In this document: positions 40,841 to 48,921 of the stretch, one piece after another | Layout of the letters: each line of letters begins with the position of its first letter | How positions within the stretch are numbered: the first letter of the stretch is position 1 | Assembly (NCBI GenBank): GCA_005778835.1 | Contig: SXMG01000046.1 | Location: 1-51,594, forward strand | Length of the DNA stretch: 51,594 nucleotides | Direction of reading: 5' to 3' | Source of the DNA: Actinomycetota bacterium | GTDB lineage: Bacteria; Actinomycetota; Actinomycetes; Actinomycetales; Microbacteriaceae | Position numbers and translations under genes: made by a program | Notes under the pieces: generated by a model | The model's input: the letters and a program-made list of their open reading frames with translations, nothing else | Database searches by the model: none | What the model was told of the DNA's origin: nothing

Positions 40841-42220
40841 CTAGGGTTGCGCAGGAGAGAGCCGGAGCGCCCTGTATCCGCCTCCTCGAGTGCCATCGGC
40901 GCCGATGGATACCGCGAAGGTGTCGTCCGTGATGTCCTCCGACAAGCCGCTCACGAGATCGGTCATGCGCAGGTGCACGTCGGGATCGAAGCCAAGCCGC
41001 GCTCTCGGCAGGCGCACCATCGTCGACACCTCCGCAGCAGCGGGGTTGGTGACGACCACGATCGCCTCGACGCCCTCGTCGACGAGGGCATAGGGCACGA
41101 AGGGCGTCGCGCCGTCGAAGGGAATCGGCACGATCTGCATGGTCGAGGAGTCACCGTTGATGAGATGCCGATACTCGTGTCGGATGCGAAGCATTGTTCG
41201 AACGTCTTCCAGCATGTCCGCGCAGTGAGCCAGCTCTAGTTGGCTCCAGTCGAGTCGATTGCCGTACAGCCATCCGCCCGGTCCACCCGTGCCGTAGAGG
41301 CCCTGCGTCAGGTCAGGAAGCGGGGTAGGTGTGGCATTGAACTCCTCGCCTGCGAAGAAGAGGGGGATGCGGGGTGCGAGCAGCGAGATGTGAGCCATGC
41401 GCGCTCGACTGCCCTGGGCGAAGTAGTGATTGCCCGGAAGGTTCTCCCAGCCGTAGTCATGGCAGCTGATCTGCGCCGAGGCCAATCCGCGAGGCACCCC
41501 GACGATGTCGTCGATGTGGATCTCGCGATAGACATCGCGGGGCGTGCCCTGGTTGTCTTGCTGAGAGAAGTGGTAGCGCTCGATCTCAGGGAAGACCACG
41601 ATCTCTTTGCCCCCCGCGCGACACGCCTCGACAATCTCGTCCCACAACTCGACATCGCCCATCAGCACGTCGATACGGAACCCATCGACACCGTAATCAA
41701 GGGCGTACTTGGTCCACAGCGCCACCCACCACGAGCGGAACTCCGGGTTCTGGTAGTCGTAGTCGGCCATCTGCCAGCTGGACGTCGGAAACCACTCCGG
41801 GTGCTCCGCGACGAGCGGGCTGTCGTGCAGCACGCCGTGCGCGATGACATCGAGGAAGATGCGGATGCCGTGCTCGCGTGCCACGCGGATGAGACGGCGA
41901 AAGTCATCCTCCGTGCCGAGCACAGGATCGATCACATCAGGACGACGCACGGCGTAGACGGACCAAACGCCGTAGAAGTGCTTGGTCGCCTCGTGGTGCC
42001 CGGCTAACCACAGGGCATTCACACCGAGATCTCTCAGGTACGGAAGCTTCTCTTCGAGAGACGCGAAAGTGCCGCTGCCGCTGCCATCGCCCACCCCATG
42101 CGGCGAAGTGAAGCCTCGGGGGTTGAGCTCGTAGATCACGAGGTGCTTGGCCCACTCCGGCGCGGTCTTCGCTCGCATTGCCCAAGGGTCCGTCGCACTG
42201 ACTTCGTCACTCGTGTGCAT
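40841..42220 (-). CDS. GH13 (alpha-amylase family) intracellular glycosidase or transglycosidase
   Basis: 459 residues; ATG 42220 has AAAGGAG 8 bases upstream. No signal peptide. An (alpha/beta)8 barrel starts with HLVIYELNPRGFTSP; DVIAHGVLHDSPL is region I; nucleophile Asp184 lies in DGFRIDV (region II), acid/base Glu212 in VFPEIERY (region III), and region IV is a CHD motif. A C-terminal beta domain follows (about 380-459). The protein is short and the sequence around region IV is unusual for maltases. It should hydrolyse or phosphorolyse an alpha-glycoside imported by the island transporter; exact specificity is unknown. Confidence 0.85.
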   Translation of the reverse strand: MHTSDEVSATDPWAMRAKTAPEWAKHLVIYELNPRGFTSPHGVGDGSGSGTFASLEEKLPYLRDLGVNALWLAGHHEATKHFYGVWSVYAVRRPDVIDPVLGTEDDFRRLIRVAREHGIRIFLDVIAHGVLHDSPLVAEHPEWFPTSSWQMADYDYQNPEFRSWWVALWTKYALDYGVDGFRIDVLMGDVELWDEIVEACRAGGKEIVVFPEIERYHFSQQDNQGTPRDVYREIHIDDIVGVPRGLASAQISCHDYGWENLPGNHYFAQGSRARMAHISLLAPRIPLFFAGEEFNATPTPLPDLTQGLYGTGGPGGWLYGNRLDWSQLELAHCADMLEDVRTMLRIRHEYRHLINGDSSTMQIVPIPFDGATPFVPYALVDEGVEAIVVVTNPAAAEVSTMVRLPRARLGFDPDVHLRMTDLVSGLSEDITDDTFAVSIGADGTRGGGYRALRLSPAQP

Positions 42221-42284
42221 TCTCTAGGCTCCTTTGCCACTGGGGTTTATCACCGGCACGGTTGCAGCCGCACGGAGAGTCATC

Positions 42285-42301
42285 TACTTGTAGTATATGT
42301 C
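42285..42301. promoter_or_regulatory. GntR/FadR-like operator site C (SDR/enolase/P450-electron-transfer operon)
   Basis: TACTTGTAGTATATGTC has one intact arm (TACTTGT) and a diverged second arm. It lies between the divergent GH13 and SDR genes and could serve either. Confidence 0.55.
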
Positions 42302-42351
42302 GGACACGGGCGTTCGCGATGGCGAGACCGCCCCTCGACGAAAGGGCATCC

Positions 42352-43158
42352 ATGCCGAGCGATCGGAAGACTTCCGGGTACCTCTCGGCCCAGTTCGGTG
42401 TCGAAGGCATGACGGCGCTCGTCACCGGTTCGACGCGCGGAATCGGGTTCGGGATTGCGCGAGCGCTCGCTGAGGCCGGAGCGCAGGTCATCGTTCATGG
42501 CCGGGATGCCGAGCGTGCACATGACGCAGGGAGGTCGATCGGCGCCGCCGACGTCGTGGTCGCCGATCTGGGCTCGCCAGAAGAGGTGCTGCAGATGTGC
42601 GACGGTCTCGTGCAGCGCGAAACGCCGATCGACCTGGTCGTCAACAACGCCGGAGTCGAGATCGGCTCTCGGCTCGAGACCATGAATGACGACGACCTCT
42701 GGTCGACATTGCACGTCAATCTGATGGCCCCCATGGCACTGCTGCGGGAGCTTCTCCCGTCGCTGAGGCGATCACATCGAGCAAGCGTCATCAACGTCTC
42801 TTCGATCCACGAGGTGGTTCCATCCTGGGGCAATTCGGCCTACGCCGCCTCGAAGGCCGCCCTCGCGATGGTCACCAAGACGCTCGCCATCGAGTGGGGT
42901 CCGGAGGGGATCCGAGTCAACGCCATCGCGCCCGGCGCGATTGCGACGGACATCAATGCTGACGTCATCGAAGAGATCGGCGAAGAGAGTTTTCGAGAGT
43001 GGATTCCGCTCGGTCGCGTGGGCACTCCTGATGACATCGGCCCGGCCGCCGTGTTCCTGGCGAGCAGAGCAGCGCAGTACATGACCGGCGCCACACTCGT
43101 CATCGACGGGGGCTACAGTCACCACCTCGTGCGCTATCGGCACTCCGACCACGCGTGA
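42352..43158 (+). CDS. Short-chain dehydrogenase/reductase (SDR)
   Basis: 268 residues from ATG 42352, with AAAGGG about 6 bases upstream; the frame is open further upstream but lacks a ribosome site. Classical SDR: cofactor loop VTGSTRGIGFGIA, NNAGVE, and catalytic Ser in VSSIHE with Tyr164 and Lys168 (YAASK), ending in MTGATLVIDGGYS. It probably oxidises the sugar at C1 (sugar dehydrogenase giving a lactone) or another hydroxyl. It starts the plus-strand operon SDR-enolase-SDR-ferredoxin-reductase. Confidence 0.9.
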   Translation: MPSDRKTSGYLSAQFGVEGMTALVTGSTRGIGFGIARALAEAGAQVIVHGRDAERAHDAGRSIGAADVVVADLGSPEEVLQMCDGLVQRETPIDLVVNNAGVEIGSRLETMNDDDLWSTLHVNLMAPMALLRELLPSLRRSHRASVINVSSIHEVVPSWGNSAYAASKAALAMVTKTLAIEWGPEGIRVNAIAPGAIATDINADVIEEIGEESFREWIPLGRVGTPDDIGPAAVFLASRAAQYMTGATLVIDGGYSHHLVRYRHSDHA

Positions 43159-43198
43159 CCCGCACCGCGGCACCCACCTGAACGACGAAAGGCGCAAC

Positions 43199-44446
43199 AT
43201 GAGAATTCGATCGGTCACGACCGCTGTCGTGGAGGCGAACTTCGACTGGACGATCATCCGTATCGAGACCGAGGACGGCCTGGTGGGGTGGGGCGAGTCG
43301 TTCTTCGCCCCGGGGCTGACGTCGATCATCAAGAGCATGGGCGAGTTGATCACGGGAAGCGACGCGCGCGACAGTCAGGCGATCGTGGCGCGACTTCTGA
43401 CCGCGACCTCCGGAGCGGGCTCGGTGGGTGGCATCATTCACAATGCGATCTCGGGCATCGACGGCGCCCTGTGGGATCTCAATGCGCGGGCGCTCGGCGT
43501 GCCCCTCTGGCGTCTGCTGGGGGGCCGCTTCACAGAAGCTGTGCGGGTGTATGCCGACTGTCACGGTGGCTCGGGCCTCATGAGCCTGGGTCCGATGCTG
43601 GACATTCGGAGACCCCGATGGGATCACGGCGAGGAGATCGCCGACGGTCAGGTGGGCCGCATGCTCTTCGACCCCGGGGCCGAGACTGAGCCCATCGACT
43701 TCGACTTGCTGGAAGAGCGAGCGCGCGACGCGGCAGCCGCTGGTTTCGATGCTCTGAAGTTCGACCTCGATGTGCCGGGGCTCGTTCCGCTGCACCAGGG
43801 ATCGAAGACGATGCCCCCGGGTGGTGAAGAACTGGCGGCCGCCATGGTGGCCGCGGTGCGCCGAGGTGCTGGACCGACGACAGAGCTCGCGTTCGATCTC
43901 CACTGGCGATACGACCTCGCCTCGGCCACGCGCATCGCCCAGGCCCTCGATGGCGTGCCTCTGCTGTGGTTGGAGGATCCGCTTCCCCCCGACAATGTCG
44001 CCGGTCTCCTCGCCCTGAGCCGCTCGGTCACTGTTCCCCTGGGCGGCGGCGAGAACCTCATCGGGTACCGTGCGTTCGAACCGGTCATCGACGCGCACGC
44101 ACTCGCTGTCGTCACCCCCGACCTCGGCAAAGTGGGAGGGGTGGCGCAAGCTCGCCGAATCGCCGAGGCCGCATCAGATCGCGGCATGTCGATCGCACCG
44201 CACAACATCGCCGGCCCGGTGGGCACGGCTTTCGCCGCACAGGTTTCGAGTACGTGGCCGAACTTCTTGGCGCTCGAGTTTCATGCTCAGGATGTTCCGT
44301 TCTTCGACGACATCGTGGGATCCCCGGTCATCGATGAAGGTTCCATCGCGATGACTGAGCGTCCCGGCATCGGGTTCGAGGTCGATGTCGACGCCGTTCG
44401 ACAGTGGAGCAAGGCCGACGAGCTCGTGTTCGGCGAGTCACGATGA
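43199..44446 (+). CDS. Enolase-superfamily acid-sugar dehydratase (mandelate racemase/galactonate dehydratase group)
   Basis: 415 residues. The N-terminal capping domain (VVEANFDWTIIRIETEDGLVGWGESFFAPGL) is followed by the barrel. Metal ligands Asp233 (AFDLHW), Glu259 (WLEDP) and Glu285 (GGGENL) are spaced by 26 residues each, as usual; His335 in IAPHN is the likely general base/acid. Such enzymes remove water from aldonic acids to give 2-keto-3-deoxy acids. With an SDR upstream and a KDG-type kinase and aldolase in the island, a gluconate/galactonate-type dehydratase is the best guess. Confidence 0.9.
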   Translation: MRIRSVTTAVVEANFDWTIIRIETEDGLVGWGESFFAPGLTSIIKSMGELITGSDARDSQAIVARLLTATSGAGSVGGIIHNAISGIDGALWDLNARALGVPLWRLLGGRFTEAVRVYADCHGGSGLMSLGPMLDIRRPRWDHGEEIADGQVGRMLFDPGAETEPIDFDLLEERARDAAAAGFDALKFDLDVPGLVPLHQGSKTMPPGGEELAAAMVAAVRRGAGPTTELAFDLHWRYDLASATRIAQALDGVPLLWLEDPLPPDNVAGLLALSRSVTVPLGGGENLIGYRAFEPVIDAHALAVVTPDLGKVGGVAQARRIAEAASDRGMSIAPHNIAGPVGTAFAAQVSSTWPNFLALEFHAQDVPFFDDIVGSPVIDEGSIAMTERPGIGFEVDVDAVRQWSKADELVFGESR

Positions 44447-45216
44447 TCAGCATCGACTTGTCGGCGGAGACCTATCTCGTCACGGGCGCGGCGGGATCGA
44501 TCGGCCGAGCGGTCTCGCGCACGCTCGCCACCGCAGGGGCGGCGATCATCGTTGCCGACCTGTCGCACGGCGCAGCGGACGATGTCGCCGCCGAGATCGT
44601 GGCAGAGGGCGGGCGCGCGCACGCCACGGCGGTCGACATCACGGAGCGCGGATCGGTCGAGCGCGCGGCGGACGAGGGCGAGCGCGCACTCGGCCGCATC
44701 ACCGGGCTCGTCAACGCGGCTGGAGTTCTTCGCGCCGGCGCTGTCGACGAACTCAGCGACGACGACTGGGCCACCAGCCATGCGGTGAACGCGACAGGCA
44801 CGTTCAACACCACCCGCGTAGTTGCGCCTCGGATGCGCACTGCCGGCTCTGGGTCGATCGTCAATCTCGCGTCAGTGGCAGCGTTCTCGGGATCCGATGT
44901 CGGATCCGCCTACCACGCCACGAAGGGCGCCGTACTGAGCTTCACCTACGCCACGGCTGGCGAACTGGCCGCGGACGGCATCCGTGTGAACGCGGTATGC
45001 CCTGGCTGGGTCGATGGCGGCTTCACCCACCACGCGCTCGCCACAGCCGCCGACCCGGCGGCTCTCATCGCGACCGCCAACTCGATGCACTACCTCGGGC
45101 GCATGGCGACTCCCGACGATGTCGCGGGTGCTGTGGTCTGGCTGATGTCGCCGCTCGCAGCCTTCGTGACGGGAACCGCTGTCTTCGTCGATGGCGGCTA
45201 CATGATCAAGCACTGA
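44443..45216 (+). CDS. Short-chain dehydrogenase/reductase (SDR), second island copy
   Basis: 257 residues from ATG 44443, overlapping the dehydratase stop by ATGA. Cofactor loop VTGAAGSIGRAVSRTLA with an acidic residue after the second strand (ADLS), suggesting NAD. NAAGVL, NLASVAAFSG, catalytic Tyr157 and Lys161 (YHATK) and a TGTAVFVDGGY end. It is only moderately similar to the first SDR, so it probably oxidises a different hydroxyl or aldehyde of the same pathway. Confidence 0.9.
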   Translation: MISIDLSAETYLVTGAAGSIGRAVSRTLATAGAAIIVADLSHGAADDVAAEIVAEGGRAHATAVDITERGSVERAADEGERALGRITGLVNAAGVLRAGAVDELSDDDWATSHAVNATGTFNTTRVVAPRMRTAGSGSIVNLASVAAFSGSDVGSAYHATKGAVLSFTYATAGELAADGIRVNAVCPGWVDGGFTHHALATAADPAALIATANSMHYLGRMATPDDVAGAVVWLMSPLAAFVTGTAVFVDGGYMIKH

Positions 45217-45239
45217 GTGCATCACCACTCACTCTGGTA

Positions 45240-45256
45240 TACTTGTACTACATGTA
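45240..45256. promoter_or_regulatory. GntR/FadR operator site D (ferredoxin-reductase genes)
   Basis: TACTTGTACTACATGTA has arms TACTTGTA and TACATGTA with one mismatch. A -10-like TATACT (45238-45243) overlaps it, 39 bases before the ferredoxin start, so the ferredoxin and reductase can be transcribed separately under the same control. Confidence 0.7.
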
Positions 45257-45282
45257 GTTCAGTCTGAGAAGGGTGCCCGACG

Positions 45283-45474
45283 GTGATCAGGATCCAGGTC
45301 GACATGGGTAAGTGTCAGCATTACGGGCAATGCGTGTTCGAGGCGCCCGAGACATTTCGCCTGAATGACGATGATCGACTCGAGTACGAGCGCGAAGCGA
45401 ACGAGGCTGACCGAGAGAAGCTCGAGGCTGCCGCAGACGTGTGCCCGATGCAGGCGATCACCCTTCTCGATTGA
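45283..45474 (+). CDS. [3Fe-4S] ferredoxin of a P450 system
   Basis: 63 residues from GTG 45283 with AGAAGGG upstream. MGKCQHYGQCVFEAPETF and DVCPMQAI give three cluster Cys residues (11, 17 and 53 or so) with a His at the usual fourth Cys position, the pattern of single-cluster [3Fe-4S] ferredoxins that feed bacterial P450s. Very acidic. It carries electrons from the reductase encoded directly downstream to the P450 at 46690-47841. Confidence 0.92.
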   Translation: MIRIQVDMGKCQHYGQCVFEAPETFRLNDDDRLEYEREANEADREKLEAAADVCPMQAITLLD

Positions 45475-46679
45475 CCAGGCCGACCAGCGCCGACCTTGTC
45501 ATCGTCGGGGCCGGGCTCGGGGCACTCCGCACCGCTGAGGCTGCGCGCAGAGCTGGATTCTCCGGCTCGATCCTCGTCATCGGCCGCGAGTCGCATCCGC
45601 CCTACAATCGACCTCCGTTGTCGAAGACGGCGCTCATCAGCGAGCTCACATCGGCGGATCTCGCCTTTCCTCTGCGCAGCGCCGTAGACGACGTCGAGTG
45701 GATGCTCTCCACCGCCATCGATCGCGCCGACCTCGCACAGGCTCGTGTCACGACTTCCGGCGATCAGAGCATCCACTACGACCACCTGGTGATCGCGACG
45801 GGCCGCACGCCACGCCGCCTTCCCTCGTCGGTCGCGCCCGACCGTCGACACGTCGTCTACACCATCGAAGATGCCCAGCGCCTCCGGCGGAGCACGTCGG
45901 CGGGCGAGAGGGTGGCCATCATCGGCGGCGGCTTCATCGGGTGCGAAGTCGCCGCATCATTGAGAGCTCGAGGGTGCGCTGTCACGCTCGTCTGCTCGGG
46001 CGACGTGCCGCTCGAGCGGACCCTGGGCCGGCGGCTCGCCGAGGCCCTCGTCGACCGGCATCGCCTCGAGGGCGTCGTCATCGAGTCCCGCAGCCGCGTG
46101 CTTGAGCTGGTCGACCGTGTCGACGGTGTCGCGATGTCGCTCGAAGACGGGCGCACGCTCGTTGTCGACGCCGTGGTCGAAGCCCTGGGCTCCGTCCCGG
46201 CGGCCGACTGGCTGGCAGACGGTGACGTGGTCGTCGAGGCAGGGGTCGCGACCGACCCCTGGCTGCGCGCGCGCAAGGCTTCAGGCGGAGTGTGGTCGAA
46301 CGTTCACGTCGTCGGAGATGTCGCGCAGGTGCCGCACCCCCTTTCCGACCAAGCCTCGATCGTGCTGCCGCATTGGTCGACACCGGTCGACACCGCCAGA
46401 GTCGTCGGGGCAGCGGTCGCGGCTTCCGCCCGCGGCGAGCGGGTATCCGCCCTGCCCGCGTTCTCAGCATTGCCGACCTTCTGGACGGATCAGTACGACC
46501 TGCACATGCTGTCGTACGGAATGCCCGCGACCGCCGATAACCACGAACTGATCGCAGGCTCGTACGGGAGCGAGTGCGTCGTCGGATACAGCCGCCAGGG
46601 TCGGCTCATCGGAGTGGTCGGCGTGGGCATGCGCTCGAGTGTCATGGCACTGCGCGACCGGATTGGCCAGGCGATCTGA
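45471..46679 (+). CDS. FAD-dependent NAD(P)H ferredoxin reductase
   Basis: 402 residues from TTG 45471, whose TTGA overlaps the ferredoxin stop. FAD-binding DLVIVGAGLGALRTAEAARRAGFSG, YNRPPLSK, ATGRTPRRLP, the NAD(P)H motif VAIIGGGFIGCEVAASL and the second FAD motif NVHVVGDVAQV define the putidaredoxin/rhodocoxin-reductase group. The C-terminal domain contains FWTDQYDLHM. It passes electrons from NAD(P)H to the adjacent ferredoxin. It is convergent with the P450 gene, 10 bases between stops. Confidence 0.93.
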   Translation: MTRPTSADLVIVGAGLGALRTAEAARRAGFSGSILVIGRESHPPYNRPPLSKTALISELTSADLAFPLRSAVDDVEWMLSTAIDRADLAQARVTTSGDQSIHYDHLVIATGRTPRRLPSSVAPDRRHVVYTIEDAQRLRRSTSAGERVAIIGGGFIGCEVAASLRARGCAVTLVCSGDVPLERTLGRRLAEALVDRHRLEGVVIESRSRVLELVDRVDGVAMSLEDGRTLVVDAVVEALGSVPAADWLADGDVVVEAGVATDPWLRARKASGGVWSNVHVVGDVAQVPHPLSDQASIVLPHWSTPVDTARVVGAAVAASARGERVSALPAFSALPTFWTDQYDLHMLSYGMPATADNHELIAGSYGSECVVGYSRQGRLIGVVGVGMRSSVMALRDRIGQAI

Positions 46680-46689
46680 GCACTGCGGC

Positions 46690-47841
46690 TCAGCCTCGCA
46701 CGACGCGGATGGGCATCGAGAGAAACGACTCCACAGCGATCGTCGCGTCTGGCCCTTCTCCGTTCTGCTCCCAGTCGATCGCGGGCTCGCCGTCGAGCTG
46801 CCAGCCGGGCCACTGCGTCACGAGCGCTGAGATCATCGCCTTCGCCTCGAACTCGGTGATGTTCATGCCCATGCATGAGTGGCGCCCGATGCCGAAGGCC
46901 ACGTGGGGCTTGCGGTCGCGGTGAATGTCGATGGTGTCGGCGTCGGGCCAGATCGAACGGTCGTGATTGGCCGACAACCAGTTGATGAGCACGTAGCGGC
47001 GAGGATCGTCTTGCTCGAGTGCGCGCCTGGTCGGGTCGGAACTCAGTCGCTCCATCTGCTTGATAGGCGAGAGATAGCGAGCGAGTTCGGCGATGGCCTT
47101 GTTGTAGGCCTCTGGATGCTCACGCAGGTACTCGCGGTCGTCCGGTACCCGGATCAGATGCCAAGCAATGCCCACGATCAGCTTGATGACCGTGTCCCGA
47201 CCACCGGCAAGCAGCAGCATGGCGATGCCGAACGTCTCCTCGCGGGTCGGCGCTTCTCCGTTGACGCGGATGCCGGCGATCCAGTCCCACACATCCGTTG
47301 TCGCGGGATCGGCACCTACCGCTGGCGTCGCCTCGGCGAATACGCGCTCGAGGTAGCGGTAGAGCATGTCACCCGACCGCAGACTCGCTTCGCCGAACTG
47401 TCGATTGCGAGCCGCCCTGCGTGACTCGACGACACTCATGCCTTTCGAGTAGGCCTCGGCAGTCCAGACGTCTGGGCCCCAGCTGAGCCACTCGTCGAGG
47501 TCTTGCGGTCGGTTGTAGATGATCGAGAGGCAGCCCATGACGTAACGTAGTCCGAGATCGGGCACGAGGTCTCCGCCTCCTCGCGCAGTGATGTCGTCGA
47601 TGAGCTGCCGGGCAAGGGCCTCGAACTGCGGCGCCTTGCCTTCCAGGTGGGAGCTGTGGAAGATCGGCTGCACGGCCTCCCGGAAGAGCGTGTGGCGTGG
47701 CGGATCGATCTCGAGCGGTATCGCCTTGTAGTCGCGCACGTCGCGGTCACCGAGAAGGTCGCTGGAGTAGGTCTCGTAGTCGCGCGCCGCTGCACGGACG
47801 TTGTGGTAACCGCGGATCTCTTCACGCTCCGACATCTGCAT
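46690..47841 (-). CDS. Cytochrome P450 (class I bacterial)
   Basis: 383 residues. Heme-binding FGIGRHSCMG with Cys323, I-helix LLLAGGRDTVIK (the A/G-G-x-D-T oxygen-activation motif), K-helix ELAR (ExxR) and the PERF-region equivalent NHDRSIWPD are present; soluble, no membrane anchor. ATG 47841 has AGGAG 4 bases upstream; ATG 47835 is an alternative. Electrons should come from the ferredoxin and reductase encoded next door. With sugar transport and acid-sugar genes around it and operator half-site E in front, oxidation of a sugar derivative, for example O-demethylation, is a working hypothesis; an aglycone hydroxylase is the alternative. Confidence 0.95.
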   Translation of the reverse strand: MQMSEREEIRGYHNVRAAARDYETYSSDLLGDRDVRDYKAIPLEIDPPRHTLFREAVQPIFHSSHLEGKAPQFEALARQLIDDITARGGGDLVPDLGLRYVMGCLSIIYNRPQDLDEWLSWGPDVWTAEAYSKGMSVVESRRAARNRQFGEASLRSGDMLYRYLERVFAEATPAVGADPATTDVWDWIAGIRVNGEAPTREETFGIAMLLLAGGRDTVIKLIVGIAWHLIRVPDDREYLREHPEAYNKAIAELARYLSPIKQMERLSSDPTRRALEQDDPRRYVLINWLSANHDRSIWPDADTIDIHRDRKPHVAFGIGRHSCMGMNITEFEAKAMISALVTQWPGWQLDGEPAIDWEQNGEGPDATIAVESFLSMPIRVVRG

Positions 47842-47868
47842 GAGGCTCCTGTGCTCGCTAAGAGATAT

Positions 47869-47876
47869 GATAAGTA
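47869..47876. promoter_or_regulatory. GntR/FadR half-site E (P450 gene)
   Basis: GATAAGTA equals one arm of site A (TACTTATC reversed). It lies 28 bases before the P450 start; the second arm is not well conserved. Confidence 0.4.
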
Positions 47877-47895
47877 GATACGTAGAATAGCACGC

Positions 47896-48870
47896 TCACG
47901 ACGCTTGCAACGGAGTCGAGCTGGTCAAGAATCGGCCCCCGATAACCCATTCCGTCAGGTAGATCGCCCCGTCGAGGTCGATTGCCACCCCGTGCGGGCT
48001 GTTGAGCTGTCCCTCCCGCAGAAGCGGGCGTCGCAACGTCTCATCGATGAGCACGTTGGGCCAGCCCTTCCGCGCAGGCCAGCCCTCATCGTTCTCGACA
48101 CGATCTGCCCGGTCGACCACGACGGCGATAGACCCGTCATGTCCGATCTCGAGCAGCGCCCCATCGAGCTCAGTCAGCACGATGCGGTGCGCATTCGCGG
48201 CGAGGCAACTCGGGCTGCGCATACGGGGGTCGGTGATCACGTCGATGACATCCCCTTCGGGCGTCAATCGAACAATCCTGCGATTCTTCCGGTCCGCGAC
48301 GAGGAGCATCCACTCACCCTCCATGGTGGCGAAGAGGAGACCGTGAGGACACGAGAACGGCGCGCCCGACGCGTTGCCGTCGATTGACCGGACGAGGTCG
48401 CCCTGAGGCGAGAAGAGGTGGAGCAGATTCTGACCGTAGCCGTCTGCCACCCAGATGAATCCCTCACGGTCACCCCTGATGTCCACCGCGATCGACGTCG
48501 GCCGCCACGGTTCCGACGCGAGACCGCGGTGAAACGGATCCTCGAGCTCCATGAGAACTCTGCCCTCGAGATCGATTGCGACAGCACGTCCCTCGCCGGG
48601 AATCCACTCGTAATCGCGCGCCGGTTCAGGCCTCACGCCCGGGTCGGCAACCCACACCCGGGCCCCGTGCACCGTCAGCCCGTGCAGTTCGGTCAACCCC
48701 GTGGGCACAGAACGGCCGGCGGGACTCTGATCGTCCATCACGATGAGCTCCCCGCTTCGCGGCGAGCCGAAGACGATGCCTCCAGAGTCGAGAATTGCGA
48801 CACCGGTATGGCACCACTCGTCGACGCCATCACCAGCCGACCAGAACTCGCTCCACGGTGATCGGTGCAC
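47896..48870 (-). CDS. Six-bladed beta-propeller (NHL/SMP-30-like) protein, candidate lactonase
   Basis: 324 residues from GTG 48870, chosen because AAGGAGG lies 5 bases upstream; the longer GTG 48885 contains that site. Repeats such as GFIWVADGYGQNLLHLFSPQGDLVRSI, WMLLVADRKNRRIVRLTPEGDVIDVI, HGVAIDLDGAIYLTEWVIGGR are NHL/SMP-30 blades. No signal peptide. In an oxidative sugar pathway the aldonolactone made by an SDR needs a lactonase, and this is the only candidate in the island. It lies 51 bases after the transglutaminase stop on the same strand and may be read through from there. Confidence 0.8.
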   Translation of the reverse strand: MHRSPWSEFWSAGDGVDEWCHTGVAILDSGGIVFGSPRSGELIVMDDQSPAGRSVPTGLTELHGLTVHGARVWVADPGVRPEPARDYEWIPGEGRAVAIDLEGRVLMELEDPFHRGLASEPWRPTSIAVDIRGDREGFIWVADGYGQNLLHLFSPQGDLVRSIDGNASGAPFSCPHGLLFATMEGEWMLLVADRKNRRIVRLTPEGDVIDVITDPRMRSPSCLAANAHRIVLTELDGALLEIGHDGSIAVVVDRADRVENDEGWPARKGWPNVLIDETLRRPLLREGQLNSPHGVAIDLDGAIYLTEWVIGGRFLTSSTPLQAS

Positions 48871-48921
48871 GATCGCCTCCTTCACTGCACGGCGCTCTGC
48901 CGACGCAGATACGCCACGAGG

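Noticed and set aside
36222-48870. Steroid or terpene degradation as the main role of the P450 block
   Set aside because: No acyl-CoA, ring-cleavage or sterol genes are present, while transport, kinase, dehydratase and aldolase all point to sugars. Kept only as an alternative for an aglycone.
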